From Psilocybe azurescens (taxonomy: Eukaryota; Basidiomycota; Agaricomycetes; Agaricales; Agrocybaceae), in assembly GCA_023853785.1 (NCBI GenBank), contig JAJIRX010000859.1, positions 372,001 through 436,000 on the forward strand: DNA of 64,000 nt, written 5' to 3'. The first letter of the stretch is position 1. The number at the start of each line of letters is the position of its first letter. Below the pieces are notes generated by a model. It made no database searches and had not been told where the DNA came from. It was given only the letters and a program-made list of their open reading frames with translations. The position numbers and the translations under genes were made by a program. Positions 39,366 to 51,395 of this stretch are shown here, in pieces.

Positions 39366-40764
39366 ATGCCTCAACCCTCCTTTTCTCGAGAGTTCACCGA
39401 CCAATTCAACCTTCCTCCAGTCACATATGTCGATCTGAGTTGCAAGACGGTCATTGTAATTGGTGCAAACACAGGCATTGGGCTGGAGGCTGCCAAGCAT
39501 TTTGCGCGAATGAACCCCGGGAAACTCATTCTTGGATGTCGGAGTAGGGAGAGGGGAGAAGCAGCTGCAGTCGGTGAGCTTTTCTCCCTTAATCCTTCCA
39601 TTCGACAAGTTGACAGCTTTATCAACTTCGTAAGAGATCAAGGCAGAAACGACATACGAAAAGATCGAAGTTTGGACTATCGACCTTTCAAACTTCTCTT
39701 CAGTGATTTCGTTCGCAGAGCGATTTGAGAGGGAAGGCGGAAGATTGGACATTGTCGTAGCAAATGCTGGCATTGCTGCATCGTCTCTCGAATTCACAGA
39801 TGATGGTTGGGAGTCGACGTGAGAGACCATACTTACGTCAGTCTGCGTTGATTGAACCCCTGATTGACTTCTCCATTCAGATATCAGATCAATTACATCT
39901 CCGGTGCACTCTTGTCTCTCTTGTTGCTTCCCAGAATGCTTGAAACCGCGAGGGAGTATAATACCACGCCCCGAATCACCCTTGTTGTTAGTAGGCTGCA
40001 TTATTTCGCCAAGTTCGACAGCAACTTGATCAATGCGCCGAACGCTTTGCGTCTTCATGGGCATAAAGATTACTTTAATCAAAGGTGAGTCAGGTCCCTT
40101 GGAGGTAAAGCATACACTAGTCAGGTCCCTTGGAGGTAAAGTATACACTGAGCAAATTCTATTTGCCCGCAGAATTGCAGAGGGAAAATACAATGGTGAC
40201 GACATCTATGCTGAGTCGAAGTGTGCGTTTTTAAATTTTTATTCTCTGAATAGTCTACGCGAGATATACTAAACCGGTTTAAATCAGTATTGGGAGTCTA
40301 CTTTGCTCGTACTCTTAACGATAGACTCGCTGGCAAGCCACTCATTATCAACACCGTTGATCCAGGTTTCTGTAAATCCTCTATTGGACGAAACAGAAAG
40401 GGCATAGAATCTTTTATTTTCAACCTCTTGTCAAAGACTGTTGGGCGGACATCAGAAGAAGGAAGCCGACAGCTCGTTTGGGCAGCAGTTGGAGGCGAAG
40501 ACCAAAAGGAAAATCTTCGTGGCGCCTTTATCGACATGGCCTCAAAAATTGGTGGGTTGAGTGAGTATGGCGAGAGTGAGGTGGGTCGCATTGCGCAGAA
40601 CAAGATATGGGTATGACCTTGAATTCTTCTTTCAATGCCTGTGTCGTATTACTGACATCTAAAATGAACTTTATATTTCTTAGGATAACCTAATTGAAGA
40701 ATTGGCTAAAATTAACCCAAGGGTTCAGCAAAATGTACAGGAGTGTTTGACTGCTGCGAAGTAA
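39366..40764 (+). CDS. Short-chain dehydrogenase/reductase, copy 8 (intact)
   Basis: Complete SDR oxidoreductase; exons 39366-39573, 39635-39818, 39881-40084, 40173-40222, 40288-40610, 40684-40764 sum to 1050 nt, 349 residues. An in-frame ATG also lies at 39318, but the chosen start gives the family's standard 208-nt first exon. Cofactor motif VIGANTGIG, VANAGI, catalytic YAESK in the 50-nt exon 4, NTVDPGFCKSSIGR strand, and the tail NLIEELAKINPRVQ. The Ser motif reads VVSRLHY instead of VTSG, so the catalytic Ser is kept but its surroundings differ. Intron 3 contains a 31-bp tandem duplication. Closest in motif pattern to copies 1 and 5. Confidence 0.92.
40089..40150 (+). repeat. 31-bp tandem duplication inside intron 3 of SDR copy 8
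   Basis: Two adjacent 31-bp units (40089-40119 and 40120-40150) differ at only two positions. The duplication lengthens intron 3 to 88 bp and leaves both splice sites intact. Confidence 0.9.
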
Positions 40765-41244
40765 CTTCAATTTGCTTGTCATGGAGCATGTCACTGAAAG
40801 CCCAAAGAAATAAATAAAATGGACAATATATTCGAGCACTGTATAAGATTAGTTATGGGTGTCAGTCCCTCGAGAATTTCCCGTATTTATGATTCTCGAG
40901 CTCTCATGCTTTTCAGTTCTAAAAATAGACCATACATTCAAAATTGCCCGATGCAAGTGCAACTTGAAATAATGACCATATAAGCGAAGTAAATGCAAGG
41001 AAAGACCCCCAAGCTCTATGATTTACAGTGGAGGTTGAATGTTATCATCTTGGAAAGGCTTGCCGGTAGCTCTACTTATTTTAGGAGGCACGCTTACGTT
41101 TACTATAAAAAGCTGTAACCAGGTCTTCTATTCAAGTAAAGAATGAACCTTTTGACAGAACAGCTAATGTATTTTTCTCCCAGCGCGGCAGTTGTTCCAC
41201 GACTACCAATCCCGCTGGGAGAAGATTTGTCTTCAACGACACTT
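40765..41244. other. Convergent gene ends
   Basis: Between the ends of SDR copy 8 and the RTA1 gene; no coding signal seen. Confidence 0.4.
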
Positions 41245-42648
41245 CTAGACGCTCATGTAATCCAACTCCAGTGTCCTTTGCTCCTGGACCGGAAGGAGCC
41301 TTCCTGGATGGAATACATTGATCATAAACATAGCCAACGCGATCATCAAACCATCCATGATGTCTATTTATTGAAGCAAGAACGATAAGCTGAAGGTGTG
41401 GCAGAGATAAGAAGGATCCACGCACTGAAATATATCTGCGTGTGCATGAATATTCCATCCCAGCCGTCGGAAAACTCCACTACACGGTACACGGACCTGG
41501 TAATATAAGCTTGTCACATCTCTAACTCCCCTAAGGGGTCAAATACACACCTAACGAGGAAAAACACTGTGCTGAGAAGTAGGCCACCCAGCATCCATTT
41601 GATATTCCGGGTAAGTCTGCCGTGTACATCGTTCTTGTTGAGCTTCTGAGCCGGTATACCTCGTTCCTGGATGGGGGTATTCTTGTAATACCGAATGAAG
41701 AATTCTGTGGCTAAAGTGGAGAATCCAATTATCACAACTGAAAACGGTGTGGTTAGTCAACGTCTGTCTTCAAGTCGTTAAAAGTCTGAATACTCGCCCA
41801 GTTGGAGCACAATGCCCACGAGCATTATGCGGCCACCCTGATGGTAAGCAATGAGTTATCTTAGCTGTTGTATCTAATCATTGAAGAGAGCAGCCGACTC
41901 ACCAAATTCGCTCGGTCGGCGTTGTTTGATGCTGACGCTGCTATCACACCACCTCCGCTCTGAACGAAGAGAGCCAGCACGTCCTGAATGTTACTAGGCC
42001 AGATGAAAACATCGATCAGCTGATAATATAAAGACATACACAGGTACAAAAAACGATGGTATCTTCAAGGAGCGAGTCAGATAGCGCAGGAAGTGGGTTG
42101 AATACGATTGAATACTTACCCTTCTTCGGAGGAAGTCGACTATAATCTGGACCAAGACGTTTAATAATCTGTCCGAGGATGACGAAGTTCACCGCTAAAA
42201 GGGTTGTTGGGGCGAAGATAAGGCAACTAGCTCTGAGATACAGGTGGATAAGGAGGAAATGAGCAGAAAAGTGCCGAACACTACTCACTGGACTTTGAAT
42301 GCCGTCAACGACTGGGGCGAGAAAGCAGACCACAAGCGCCCGATCCATCCTGTGAGCTCCAGCACACCACAGATTCCAGCAGTGTATATGAGATACCATT
42401 TGCGATATTTAACTGATTGACCGCAGTGTATGACTTCCAGAAGAAATCAGAATGAGAAAAATGATATGGGTGGCGCTCACTTGTAGAGGCTAGGGAGAGT
42501 ATGACGAAGATTGCAGTAACTGCCATGGAAGGAACGTAGCCGTAGAGGGATTCGTCGGTTCGGATGAAAGAGCCTGTAAGGTGGCTCTCAGTCTAATAAA
42601 GAAGAACTCCTGAAGAGAAATTTTACCTGTAGCTTTGCTGCCAGACAT
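41245..42648 (-). CDS. RTA1-family multi-pass membrane protein
   Basis: RTA1-like proteins are fungal seven-helix membrane proteins linked to lipid translocation and resistance to toxic compounds such as 7-aminocholesterol. The start MSGSKATG (42648) is followed by SLYGYVPSMAVTAIFVIL, the typical first helix. Later exons give KYRKWYLIYTAGICGVLEL and GWIGRLW (about 42310-42420), then IFAPTTLLAVNFVILGQII with LGPDYSRL (about 42130-42240). Further on are FVQSGGGVIAASAS (about 41920-41970), GGRIMLVGIVLQL (about 41805), FSTLATEFFIRYYKNTP, IKWMLGGLLLSTVFFLVRC (about 41550-41600), YRVVEFSDGWDG with TQIYF, and MIALAMFMINVFHPG. It ends at TAG 41245-41247. At least eight introns; no frameshift noticed. 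Exact boundaries of the small middle exons are uncertain. Confidence 0.85.
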
Positions 42649-43828
42649 GATGGGGTAGTCAAAGAGATAGTGAGAAGAAATATATGTTCTGTTGAGGGTT
42701 TAGGACGAAGCTTATACTGAACATTTTCAGAATCCGGAGATCATGTTCCCTAGTAGAAGGTTAGATGAACTTGGCAACAAAAATTGCCAGAGGGGTAATT
42801 GTGCAATACCGCAGCTATTCCAACTTCTTCAAGGAGTATTCATCAGAAATAGCGGTGATCGTCTTCCTTATTTGGCGCCGACCTTCCTTATTTGGTGAGA
42901 CCCTTGTATGGCCTTGTATGGCCTCGAGGATGCCGCGTTGACAGCGCGCTACAACGAACTACCTGATTGCCTTTTACGCAGTAACTGGTTTTGGATAGGT
43001 ACCACCCTGTCCAGAAACTTGTAGGCGCAGTCGAATCATGCACTGGCAGCTTGGAGTATTCTACACTGGATGCCCTGAAATTTTGCCAATAAGCCTGAAG
43101 ACTCAGGCCTCCAACGAACACGAATTTCAGATGGCTTCATAGGTCAGTTACAGAAAAATATTTCGAATGAGAATATCGAGAGACGTCTAGAGCTAATACA
43201 TCGCTTCTATCCACTTCGGAACGTCTGGGGTTACCTCTCAAATTTATTGAAGGTAGAAACACCAATGTTAACATTGCTGCAGGGGATCCATCCATGGTGA
43301 CCATTCGGGCTCGTCCACACAGTGTCATAAGCCAGCTTACGAGGCTGCATCCATTGAACAACAGATATCGGGAGCTGGCCCAATTTTTATCGTTGCACGT
43401 ATGAAGTCCGCAGCATCCGATTCGTATTGCACTAGATTGTATCACAATAATTACAGCTGCGTGACCCTGCGTCGCAGTAAGCGGTGCTGATAATCGTATC
43501 ATTCAGTAAGAAATCTGATTTCTTATGAAGACCGTCGATTACTTTCACGCGACCTTCGGTAGAATTGACTGAGTATGGTCATACAATTACTAATTCGAGA
43601 GCTAGGGCGATGATGTTACACAGATCGTCGATGTTATTGCTCGTGCGCGTGCGTCGTAACAGATATAATGATGGTACTAGGATGGAGGTATATATAAATA
43701 CAACAAGGGGGACGGAATTGAAAAATAAAATAAGAGTAAAATATAAAAATGCCTGAGCCGATCCCAATCCTTAAAAAAGCATAAAACAATAATTTACAGC
43801 GAAAAGTCGAAACAAAAGAATAGAAGGA
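42649..43828. other. Intergenic between RTA1 and SPT20 genes
   Basis: Promoter side of the RTA1 gene and 3' side of SPT20. The frames at 42888-43121 and 43137-43502 show no domain. No supported gene. Confidence 0.4.
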
Positions 43829-46800
43829 TCACCGTGGAGGTCCTTTCTTTGCCATCGCCCCGCCCTTCTTTGGCCCCGCCTTTCCTTTGGCCATAGCAAC
43901 TTGCTGCTGAGCCTGTAACTGCGCCAGTTGGGCCATCTGGGCCATCTGTGTCATCTGCGCCGGTGTCTGTGCCTGCATCTTGCCCATCATCGACTGTCCG
44001 GGTCCTGCTCCAGGGCCCATCCCCATCGACATATTCAGCTGCTGCCCTTGAATAGCTTTCTGTCGAGCGGCCAAATGAGCAGCGTTCATCATGGCCTGCT
44101 GCTGCTGTGTCGGCTGGCCATTCTGGCCATTCACCATCATCCCCTGCCCACCCACCACGCCCTGAAGTTGTTGCGCGTGCACTTGCTGCTGCTGTTGGTG
44201 CTGTTGGTGCTGGAGCTGCATTTGCTGTTGCATTTGCTGTTGCGGGGTGAGGGTTTGCCCTCCGTTCATCGCGTTAGGCTGACGCCAGAAGTTGTTGTTC
44301 ATTGAAGAGAAGTTCTGATATCCGTAGTATTGTGCCATTTGTGGATTCATTTGCAAGGAGTTGATATGGGCTTGTGGTTGGATCTGAGTGTGCTGGGCTT
44401 GTGGTTGATTAGCAGCCTGGGCTTGTGCTTGTGCTTGTACTTGAGCTTGAGCTTGAGCTTGTGCTTGTGCCTGTGCTTGAGCTTGTGCCTGAGCCTGAGC
44501 CTGAGCTCTGACGTGAGCTTGGGCAGCTTGAACTTGGGCAGGCGAAAGGCCTTGAGGATGGGGTTGAGCAGATTGTTGCATTTGTGGTGAAGCCGCATTC
44601 ATTGCCATCTGCTGCTGCTGAGGAGTCTGTTGCAACGGCGTCTGTCGTCTCATTATGGGCGTCTGGGCTTGCATCATTACTTGCCCCATTTGTGGCTTCC
44701 CATCCGCGCTCATAGCAGGAGTTAGAGGTCGGCCATTCATGATGGGTGTCCCGTTAACGGTAGCTGGAAGGCTGTTCGGGGGGAGCATATGGCTCTGTTG
44801 GGGCGATCCGTGATTCATGGCTCGTCCCTGGGCTGGGTTATACTGGGACGTGCCCGCGGGCCGAGCTGGTTGCATCAACACGCTCTGAGATGCGAGGGGA
44901 TGCTGTTGCGGCATTTGCTGCTGTTGAGCCTGGCCTTGTTGCGTCAGTTGCGCTTTACCAATCATGGGGGACAGACGGCTGGCAGTGCCTGGACCCAATT
45001 GTTGAGGAAGAACCATCGGGCTCCCTCGCGCAGGTGAAGGAGTCGCAGCCGCGCTTTGCGGGCGTGGATGCGGTTGTTGCTGAACCTGCCCTTGGTTCAT
45101 TTGCATTGGAACTTGGGGCGTAGCCCGCCCACTGTTCTTCTGAGTATTAGATATAGCCACATTCGTCCGCTGCTGCTGCATAAGCGCCTGAGCATTTTGC
45201 TGTTGGAGTTGTTGCTGTTGTTGCTGTTGTTGCTGTTGAAGTTGCTGTTGAGATTGTTGAAGTTGTTGGGCGTATAGCTGTCCATTGTTCTGCTGCGATG
45301 GTCCCGCATGCTGTTGCTGAGACGGTTGAGCGTTATTACCAACATGCGTTTTCTGGGGCTGGCGTGCGGTTGGAGGTTGTTGGAGAAAGTGTGAACTAGG
45401 TATGGGAGGTTGAAATTGGGGTGTTGCGGAAGGATAAGGTTGAGGTGTGGGTTGGGTATGTGGCGGGCTCATTGCATTTGGTGGAGGTTTCGGTGACTGC
45501 GTAAAGCGCTGGAGAGGCTGCTGTGCTTGCTGTGCGACTTGGTGTTGGGCAAGTTGCTGCACATGTTGCTGTTGCTGCTGCTGCTGTTGGGGATGGGGAT
45601 GGCGCGGTTGGGATGGCGGACGTTGTTGTGAGTGTTGCATTTGAGGTGGTTGTGGTTGTGGTTGATGTTGCGGCTGTGGTTGCTGGGATGTCTGCTGCTG
45701 AATTTGTTGGGGCTGCTGCTGCTGCTGCTGTTGCTGCTGATAATGCATATATTGTTGTTGTTGTATCTGCGCTTGATTTGGCTGCGATTGAGCGGGGTTG
45801 TAGCCCTCTGGGCCGCCTCAGTTGACGCCTTAAAACTGGGGTATACCTGTGGCTGAATACCGGGACTTGCGATATTAGGAGGGTGTTGGTTTACAAATTG
45901 ATGGGTAGGCTGTGGAGGGACTGGGGTATGCGAGCCATTTGTTTGAACAAATGCGACAGCACCATAGGACGCTACTGGAGTTGCATTTGTCTTTTGCTTC
46001 TTGTGTACCTTTCCGTCAGCATTGGCCGGTGAGTCAGCCTGAGAGGCCGGTGTTTGTGCAGCAGGGGATTGTTGTGATTGGGAATTGAGTAGGAACTGAT
46101 TTCCAGCTGCCACGGGAGGCGCGCCTTCAGCGGCAGCCTTCCTAGCGGTATGAGCTTGCCAGTGTTCCAGCATACGATAGCTATATTATCTGTCAGCGAC
46201 ATGAATCAAGAAAATGTAAAGAATGCATACAACCTTGGAGTATGGGATTTGTTTTCCCGGGGAGCCATGAAGGTAAGAAGTCGCTCTCGCTTGATCTTCT
46301 CCGGCCCATCTTCCTCTGGTTCCGTAGTGGTGACCTTCCGTTTGAGTGATAGGGGCATGCTGGGAGTGGACACCCTTAGAACATGGTTTACGATTCGTGT
46401 CAAGTGTGGGTCGGGATCGAGGCACAGGGGTTCTGAAGTAGCAAGCTAATGCAGACATATCAGTACCAAAGTCACGATAAGTGATAAGGAAGTAATTACG
46501 AGGAGTTTGGCTTCTACTTCCAGCGCATCTTGGTCGGTCCATTTATTCCCATGTTGTTGATTTAGCAAACAGAGATCGACCCATAGAGTTTCGGAATTAG
46601 GATGAAGGACAACACGCGTTTTCTGAGGGATTTTCAAAGCAGGCTCCTGGGTGCTCTGGGGTCGGTAATCCAATAGTTCCACAATCATACATCCTGTGGT
46701 TGGTTCATATTTTAGTGCCAGAACTGTGCACGATGCTGCACGACCGCACCTTCATAGAAGGGTACCCGTGCCGAGTCAAATAGTTCCAAAAAGTCCACTG

Positions 46801-47032
46801 GTATCCGGTGCGCACGTATATCGTCAAGAAGAGACTAAAGACTCCAGTAAGTATTCGAGGCACAATCTAAACACAGTTTACCACGTACCGCGATTTGGTT
46901 ATTATAAAGGAACTTGGACCCGTTGTTCAAAATCCAACACTCGGTATGAAGATGAATGGTGAAAGACGGTGGAGACGACTCTGTCTTTTCAAGTAGCTGT
47001 TCCACAGATCGAGTCCGGTTGTATCCTGCCAT
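43829..47032 (-). CDS. SPT20: SPT20, SAGA transcription coactivator subunit (one frameshift)
   Basis: Spt20 holds the SAGA histone-acetyltransferase complex together in the nucleus. Exons: 47032-46889, 46834-46750, 46693-46500, 46445-46234, 46180-43829. The conserved N-terminal domain is clear: HTECWILNNGSKFLYNNQ, then SLLDDIRAHRIPVDFLELF, then IVELLDYRPQ, RVVLHPNSETLWVDLCLLN and KWTDQDALEVEAKLL, with a conserved THTPSYRMLEHWQ join across the last intron. The large last exon encodes a Gln-rich C-terminus: long Q runs near 45560 and 45720, QA/AQ repeats near 44420-44510, and many methionines. A basic end (GKAGPKKGG) closes it. The frame slips near 45810-45812 (plus-strand GGG), where one added base joins STEAA to PEGYNPAQSQ. 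Start chosen at MAGYNRTRS because it matches the family's N-terminus. Confidence 0.92.
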
Positions 47033-47196
47033 AGCGGCCAAGGAGTAAGATAGGAGAGCACAATCCCGGTACAAGCGCTCTTATAGTATTGTGTGGCTCT
47101 TAGCACAATGAGTGGCACTGCACAATAACTGTGCTGCTAACGTAAGCAGGGCACATAGGGTCGCGTTAAGCAGATCACGTGCCACAAATATTTCAG
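47033..47196. promoter_or_regulatory. 164-bp shared divergent promoter of SPT20 and HGH1
   Basis: The start codons of two genes transcribed in opposite directions are only 164 bp apart, so both promoters must lie within this interval or overlap the leaders. No specific site was recognised. Confidence 0.55.
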
Positions 47197-48929
47197 ATGG
47201 ACACCCAGCTTCGCGAAGTAAGGATTGGCGCAAATTATCTTCCTCGTTCAATGCATATTCTGATTGTTATGAACACAGCTCTTCCCATTTCTCAGGGATA
47301 GGAACCCACAGGTCAGGCAGATAGCCCTGGAAAATCTGTTGCCTCAAACAGTCAAAGGCGCGCCCCACAGAGACATATTTTTCTCTGGACTTTCATCTGG
47401 AGGCTTGCAGAAGCCGAAGGAAAGCGATATAATCCGGGATCTGAAGGTTCTATGCAGGGATCAACTGGTATGCTTTTCCAGTACTCTGCGATGAGCTTTC
47501 TCTGACCTCGATCTGAAGAGCGTGGCTCATGATGCCTTCAGGGCCTTGGTCAATCTGTCCGACTCGCCTTTAATGATCGTACCGCTCTCAGAGCAAGCGT
47601 TTCTCAGTTTTGTATCATCTTATATCATTGTAAGCTTCTCAACAGCTTCAGTAAACTTTATATCGATCTTCCTAAACTTCCAGAATCCTCACTCGATCCT
47701 CGCTGATCTTGCAGCAATGCTCCTCTCGAATTTGACTGCAGCCTCGACGGCATGTTCGATCCTCCCTCACCTTAAAGGTGTCTGTGATTCCGGATAGCCG
47801 TCTGTCGAATAATACATATCCAATCGAATCAAGGTGTGGGTCATGTCCTGCTCCGGTGCCGTATCCGAGTGCAGAGCAACAAGAAGTCATGGCGCTGCCC
47901 CTTTTAATCGACGCTTTCGTCGAGGGAGCACAGATAGTAGAGTCGGGGGATCTCGCACAGCGTACAAGAAAAGCGGAGCTGCATTTCTTGGCGAACGTTT
48001 TCGCGAATATGACAGTGGTATGCTATCGGACATTTTTTCGAGTAAGAAGTCTCCCTGACATGCTTTTATAAGTCTCCAATAGGAAGAAACTACTTCCTAT
48101 CTCCTCAACCGACCACTGTTTCTAAACCAAATCAACCCCTTGAATATCCACTGGCAAAACTCGTCGCTTTCACTCAGCACAAGGATACCATTCGGAGAGG
48201 AGGCGTCGCTTCTTCCATCAAGTAAGACATCTGAAATCTTTCCCGATACATCTCGCTTACAGTCGTGTCATATAGAAATTGTGCATTCCACGCTCCAGGA
48301 CACAAAGCTATTCTCAGTCCAGAGTCATCTCTTGTCGCTGTTCCTCCTTCGAAAGAAACAGCTCCTGGAATCGACGCCCTGCCAAATCTCCTCCTCCCAC
48401 TCGCTGGTCCCGAAGAGTTCGATCTCGAAGTACGTTACATCACAAAGCCTCTCTTTCTGAAGGATATAACCTAATTATAACAGGACCAAGAAAAGCTTCT
48501 CGAGCCACTCCAATTTTTACCCTCAACCAAAACCCGCGAGCCTGATGCTACAATCCGTCTGACTCATGTCGAAACCCTTTTGCTCCTCTCTCACACCCGA
48601 TGGGGCCGAGATTACCAGAGGCAGCATGGAGTATACGAGATCGTGCGAGCAGCCCACGAAAACGAGACCGTCGACAAGGTAAATAAAATCACCTTCTCTA
48701 GTCGTGGATGCACGGCAACTAAACGCTCGTGGCATTTTAGATTTCGGAGCACATTGAGCGTCTCGTGCAGCTCATTCAAGGAGAGGAACCCAAGATTGCG
48801 GTTGCGGACGATGAATTCGACGAAATCGACGCCGTGCCCCAGGCCCAAATGGGTTCGATTCAGACCTCCGAGCCAGCCAAACCGGCAGATGACTCTGACG
48901 ATGAGGATATGCGAATCGAAGAGATATGA
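47197..48929 (+). CDS. HGH1: HGH1 homologue, armadillo-type chaperone for translation elongation factor eEF2
   Basis: Hgh1 assists folding of eEF2 in the cytosol. The first exon is tiny, MDTQLRE (47197-47217); the next (from 47279) opens LFPFLRDRNPQVRQIALENLLPQ, the family signature. Following exons give AHDAFRALVNLSD, ILADLAAMLLSNLTA, SVIPDSRLSNNTYPIESR with GSCPAPVPYPSAEQQEV, LHFLANVFANMTV, YFLSPQP, HKDTIRRGGVASSIK, NCAFHAPGHKAILSPE and PLAGPEEFDLE. The last two exons give LTHVETLLLLSHTRWGR and HIERLVQLIQGEE. The end is the acidic tail DDEDMRIEEI with TGA 48927-48929. Around 47772-47778 the frame changes between HLK and VSVIPDS; this is either one surplus A in AAAGG or a misread junction. 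Six introns of normal length otherwise. Confidence 0.9.
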
Positions 48930-49266
48930 TGTACCGGGCATGAAGTCAGGCATAGACAATCCTTATGATTTTCGGCGAGCGTATGATTAGATTAGATCGA
49001 CCGGGGCAGCAGTGCTCCATGTCCGCGGAAGTTCTTAATTGACTTTTCCAACTCCAGCGTTGTTTTGCACATACACTCGAAGCAGCCATGACACTTGTCG
49101 ATTTAAAGGTCGACTGAATCCCCAAATTTAGTCATCGTGATGAACTAAAAAAACTTACTGCGCTAAAACCGCCAATTGTGCCAATGTCCGTGGCAACTCC
49201 TGGAAGCGCCCCAGACGATGCTCTGTTCTCCATTAGCATCAGGCCAGAGCAAAAGATCTCTGATAT

Positions 49267-50763
49267 TCACCCATTGTTGGCCACGCATTGTCTACCCATT
49301 ACCGAGGAACACGAAGCCGCTTGCGCAGCCGTTACTGGTGCGAAAGCTTGACCAGTTCCTCCGGACAGGGTAGGAGTTGTTACCTAGAAGCAAGCGATTC
49401 CTTCAGTTTTCTGCCGGAAACAGAACTCAGATCACGAAAGGCTGCACCGTATTGAAGTATCCAACAATACCTTCGAACCGACTTCAGGATCAACGGCATG
49501 ACCACCAACGGAAACTTCAAGGTGTTGAGAAGAACCTAATGAGCTATAATTCAGAAAAGAGCTTACCGAAGTACTAGAGTGGGAATTGGTCAGTTAACAT
49601 CAATGAGAATACCTGCAATATGCTCACATTATTGTATGCGTGGACGTTCTGGTAATAACCACTTGTGCCTCTGCACAAATAAATTAAATTTCGTTCCAGT
49701 ACAACAATAGCTTCTCGAGATATGATTGATACTAGTACCTACCGGCTGAGCGCGAAGCAATCAGTAAGAAAGAATTGATAAGTTGTAGTAAAAAAATTTC
49801 GACCGACTTACAGACACCAACTTGTACGAGCTGCAACCAGCCATAATTTTTAAGAGTACTATGAGAAGTAGGCAAAGATGGGGCGTACTAATTCAAGGCA
49901 AACGTTATCTGGTCGCCATTTCCGGTGGAAAGTGCCACCTAAGGAATCAAATGATCAATTTTCAGTAGGCACGAAGGGGGAGGAGTCACTGTGTTCCAAC
50001 CCAATAATGTTCCGAATTGCAGGTCGCGGAGCATGTGGTATCTCCCTAGACGAGACATATCCAAGTAAAATTCCACCACACCAACAGGACGGCAATCGCA
50101 TTAAAGGTGTCATTCGATATCTAGTGAGCAGAGGTTGTAGCTTCTTGAACGACATACGGTGGTAGCCTAGAGTGTGATAATTACAAAGATCAATACTTGA
50201 CTCACTGTAGCAATCATTTGGCGACCAATGTTTTGAATCTGATACGTTCGTTAAGGCGAAATACAACGGAAGGAGAGCATGCATACAGTATCATGGTCAA
50301 TCTACCATAGAATTGCAGAAATAAGTAAAATATATGCGCATAGTACACAAGACCCTCACCCAAATCCTGCTTCCTAACACAAGGTACAAGTCGAGCTTAC
50401 AGCCATTGGCATTGATCGCCAACTACAGATGATATATCAGCCTGAAAATTCACCTTAGAAATTGTACAAGAACGAATGCCGCACCTGTGGATTCGAAGAA
50501 CAGGTTCAAGATCGACATCCAGCACCGGTAACAGTCCCTTTAGAAGAGGTTAGATTGAAGATTTTATCAAGGAGGTTCGTGCAAGCTGTGTTCTCGCTCA
50601 ACAAGGTCGCCAGCTGCTCTAGAAATGTAGGAACAGCGGCTGCAGCGCTTCTTCCACCAGTAGTCCCAGATTCCAGACCAAACGGTGTTCCGACACATAG
50701 TACAATCCTAGCCAGAGACGCAGCTATGACGGCAAGAAGGATACGCTAGCTGAAAGAGAACAT
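49267..50763 (-). pseudogene. Decayed pectin lyase (polysaccharide lyase family 1)
   Basis: Read on the minus strand from an ATG at 50763. A secretion-signal-like sequence (RILLAVIAASLARIVLCVG) is broken by an in-frame TAG at 50746-50748. The mature start follows: TPFGLESGTTGG and TVTGAGC, the usual beginning of fungal PL1 pectin lyases. Further matches are CSSNPQ (about 50495), IQNIGRQMIAT at an exon end (about 50210), SATCNSEHYWV (about 50000), GDQITFALN (about 49905), a VGGHAVDPEVGSKVLLDTSI-like stretch (about 49450-49510) and a Cys-rich C-terminal QAASCSSVMGRQCVANN near 49270-49320. Several other stops and frame changes interrupt the rest. Pectin lyases cut plant pectin outside the cell; this copy is probably not functional. 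Confidence 0.75.
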
Positions 50764-51395
50764 TTTGATATGATGTCTTACAAATGAGACCCGCGCAAAA
50801 ATCTTGCAGATTATAAACTTATTGGTCTATTGGGAAATACCCGGTCAGCGAACAAACTCTCGGAGAAAATGTACCCTGCGTGCATGAAGCGGATGGTGCA
50901 TCATGGCATATCTTATTATGCGATATATCCCATGTCTTGCGCGTCTGTTATGCATTGTAAACGTCGGACGCCATAGAAGACTGCATTATATTGGCTGTAT
51001 CAAGGTGACAAATCAACTTCAGTATCATGGAAATGAAGAGAACGATTTAAAAACGTGCCATAAAATATGGTATCCTTGGCAAAGCATAAATCTGTCGTAA
51101 AGGAAAGAGTGGATAAAGTTACTGCGCGTCATGATTTGCGACAAGTCGCAACTTGATAGTGTTTGAACTATGTAGGTTAGAAGGGGTTACAAATTAGAAT
51201 ATGCACGCCGTTGCAAGGGTTGCCGGGAAGTTGGTTCAACAAGACTGGGTTCTTGAATTTATTTGTTAATTGGAAGATTTTTCAAAAGGTGCCACAAAAT
51301 AGTCAACTCCACTGCAACTTATGATGGTATTCGTAAGAGCTTCTTGAAATTTCTGAGTATACCATGAAATCGACGGCTAAGAGTATCTTGTGACA
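50764..51395. other. Intergenic
   Basis: Between the pectin lyase pseudogene and the end of the alpha/beta hydrolase gene. No coding signal was seen. Confidence 0.4.

Noticed and set aside
39342..40205. 287-codon minus-strand frame across SDR copy 8
   Set aside because: Antisense shadow of an intact, spliced plus-strand SDR gene.
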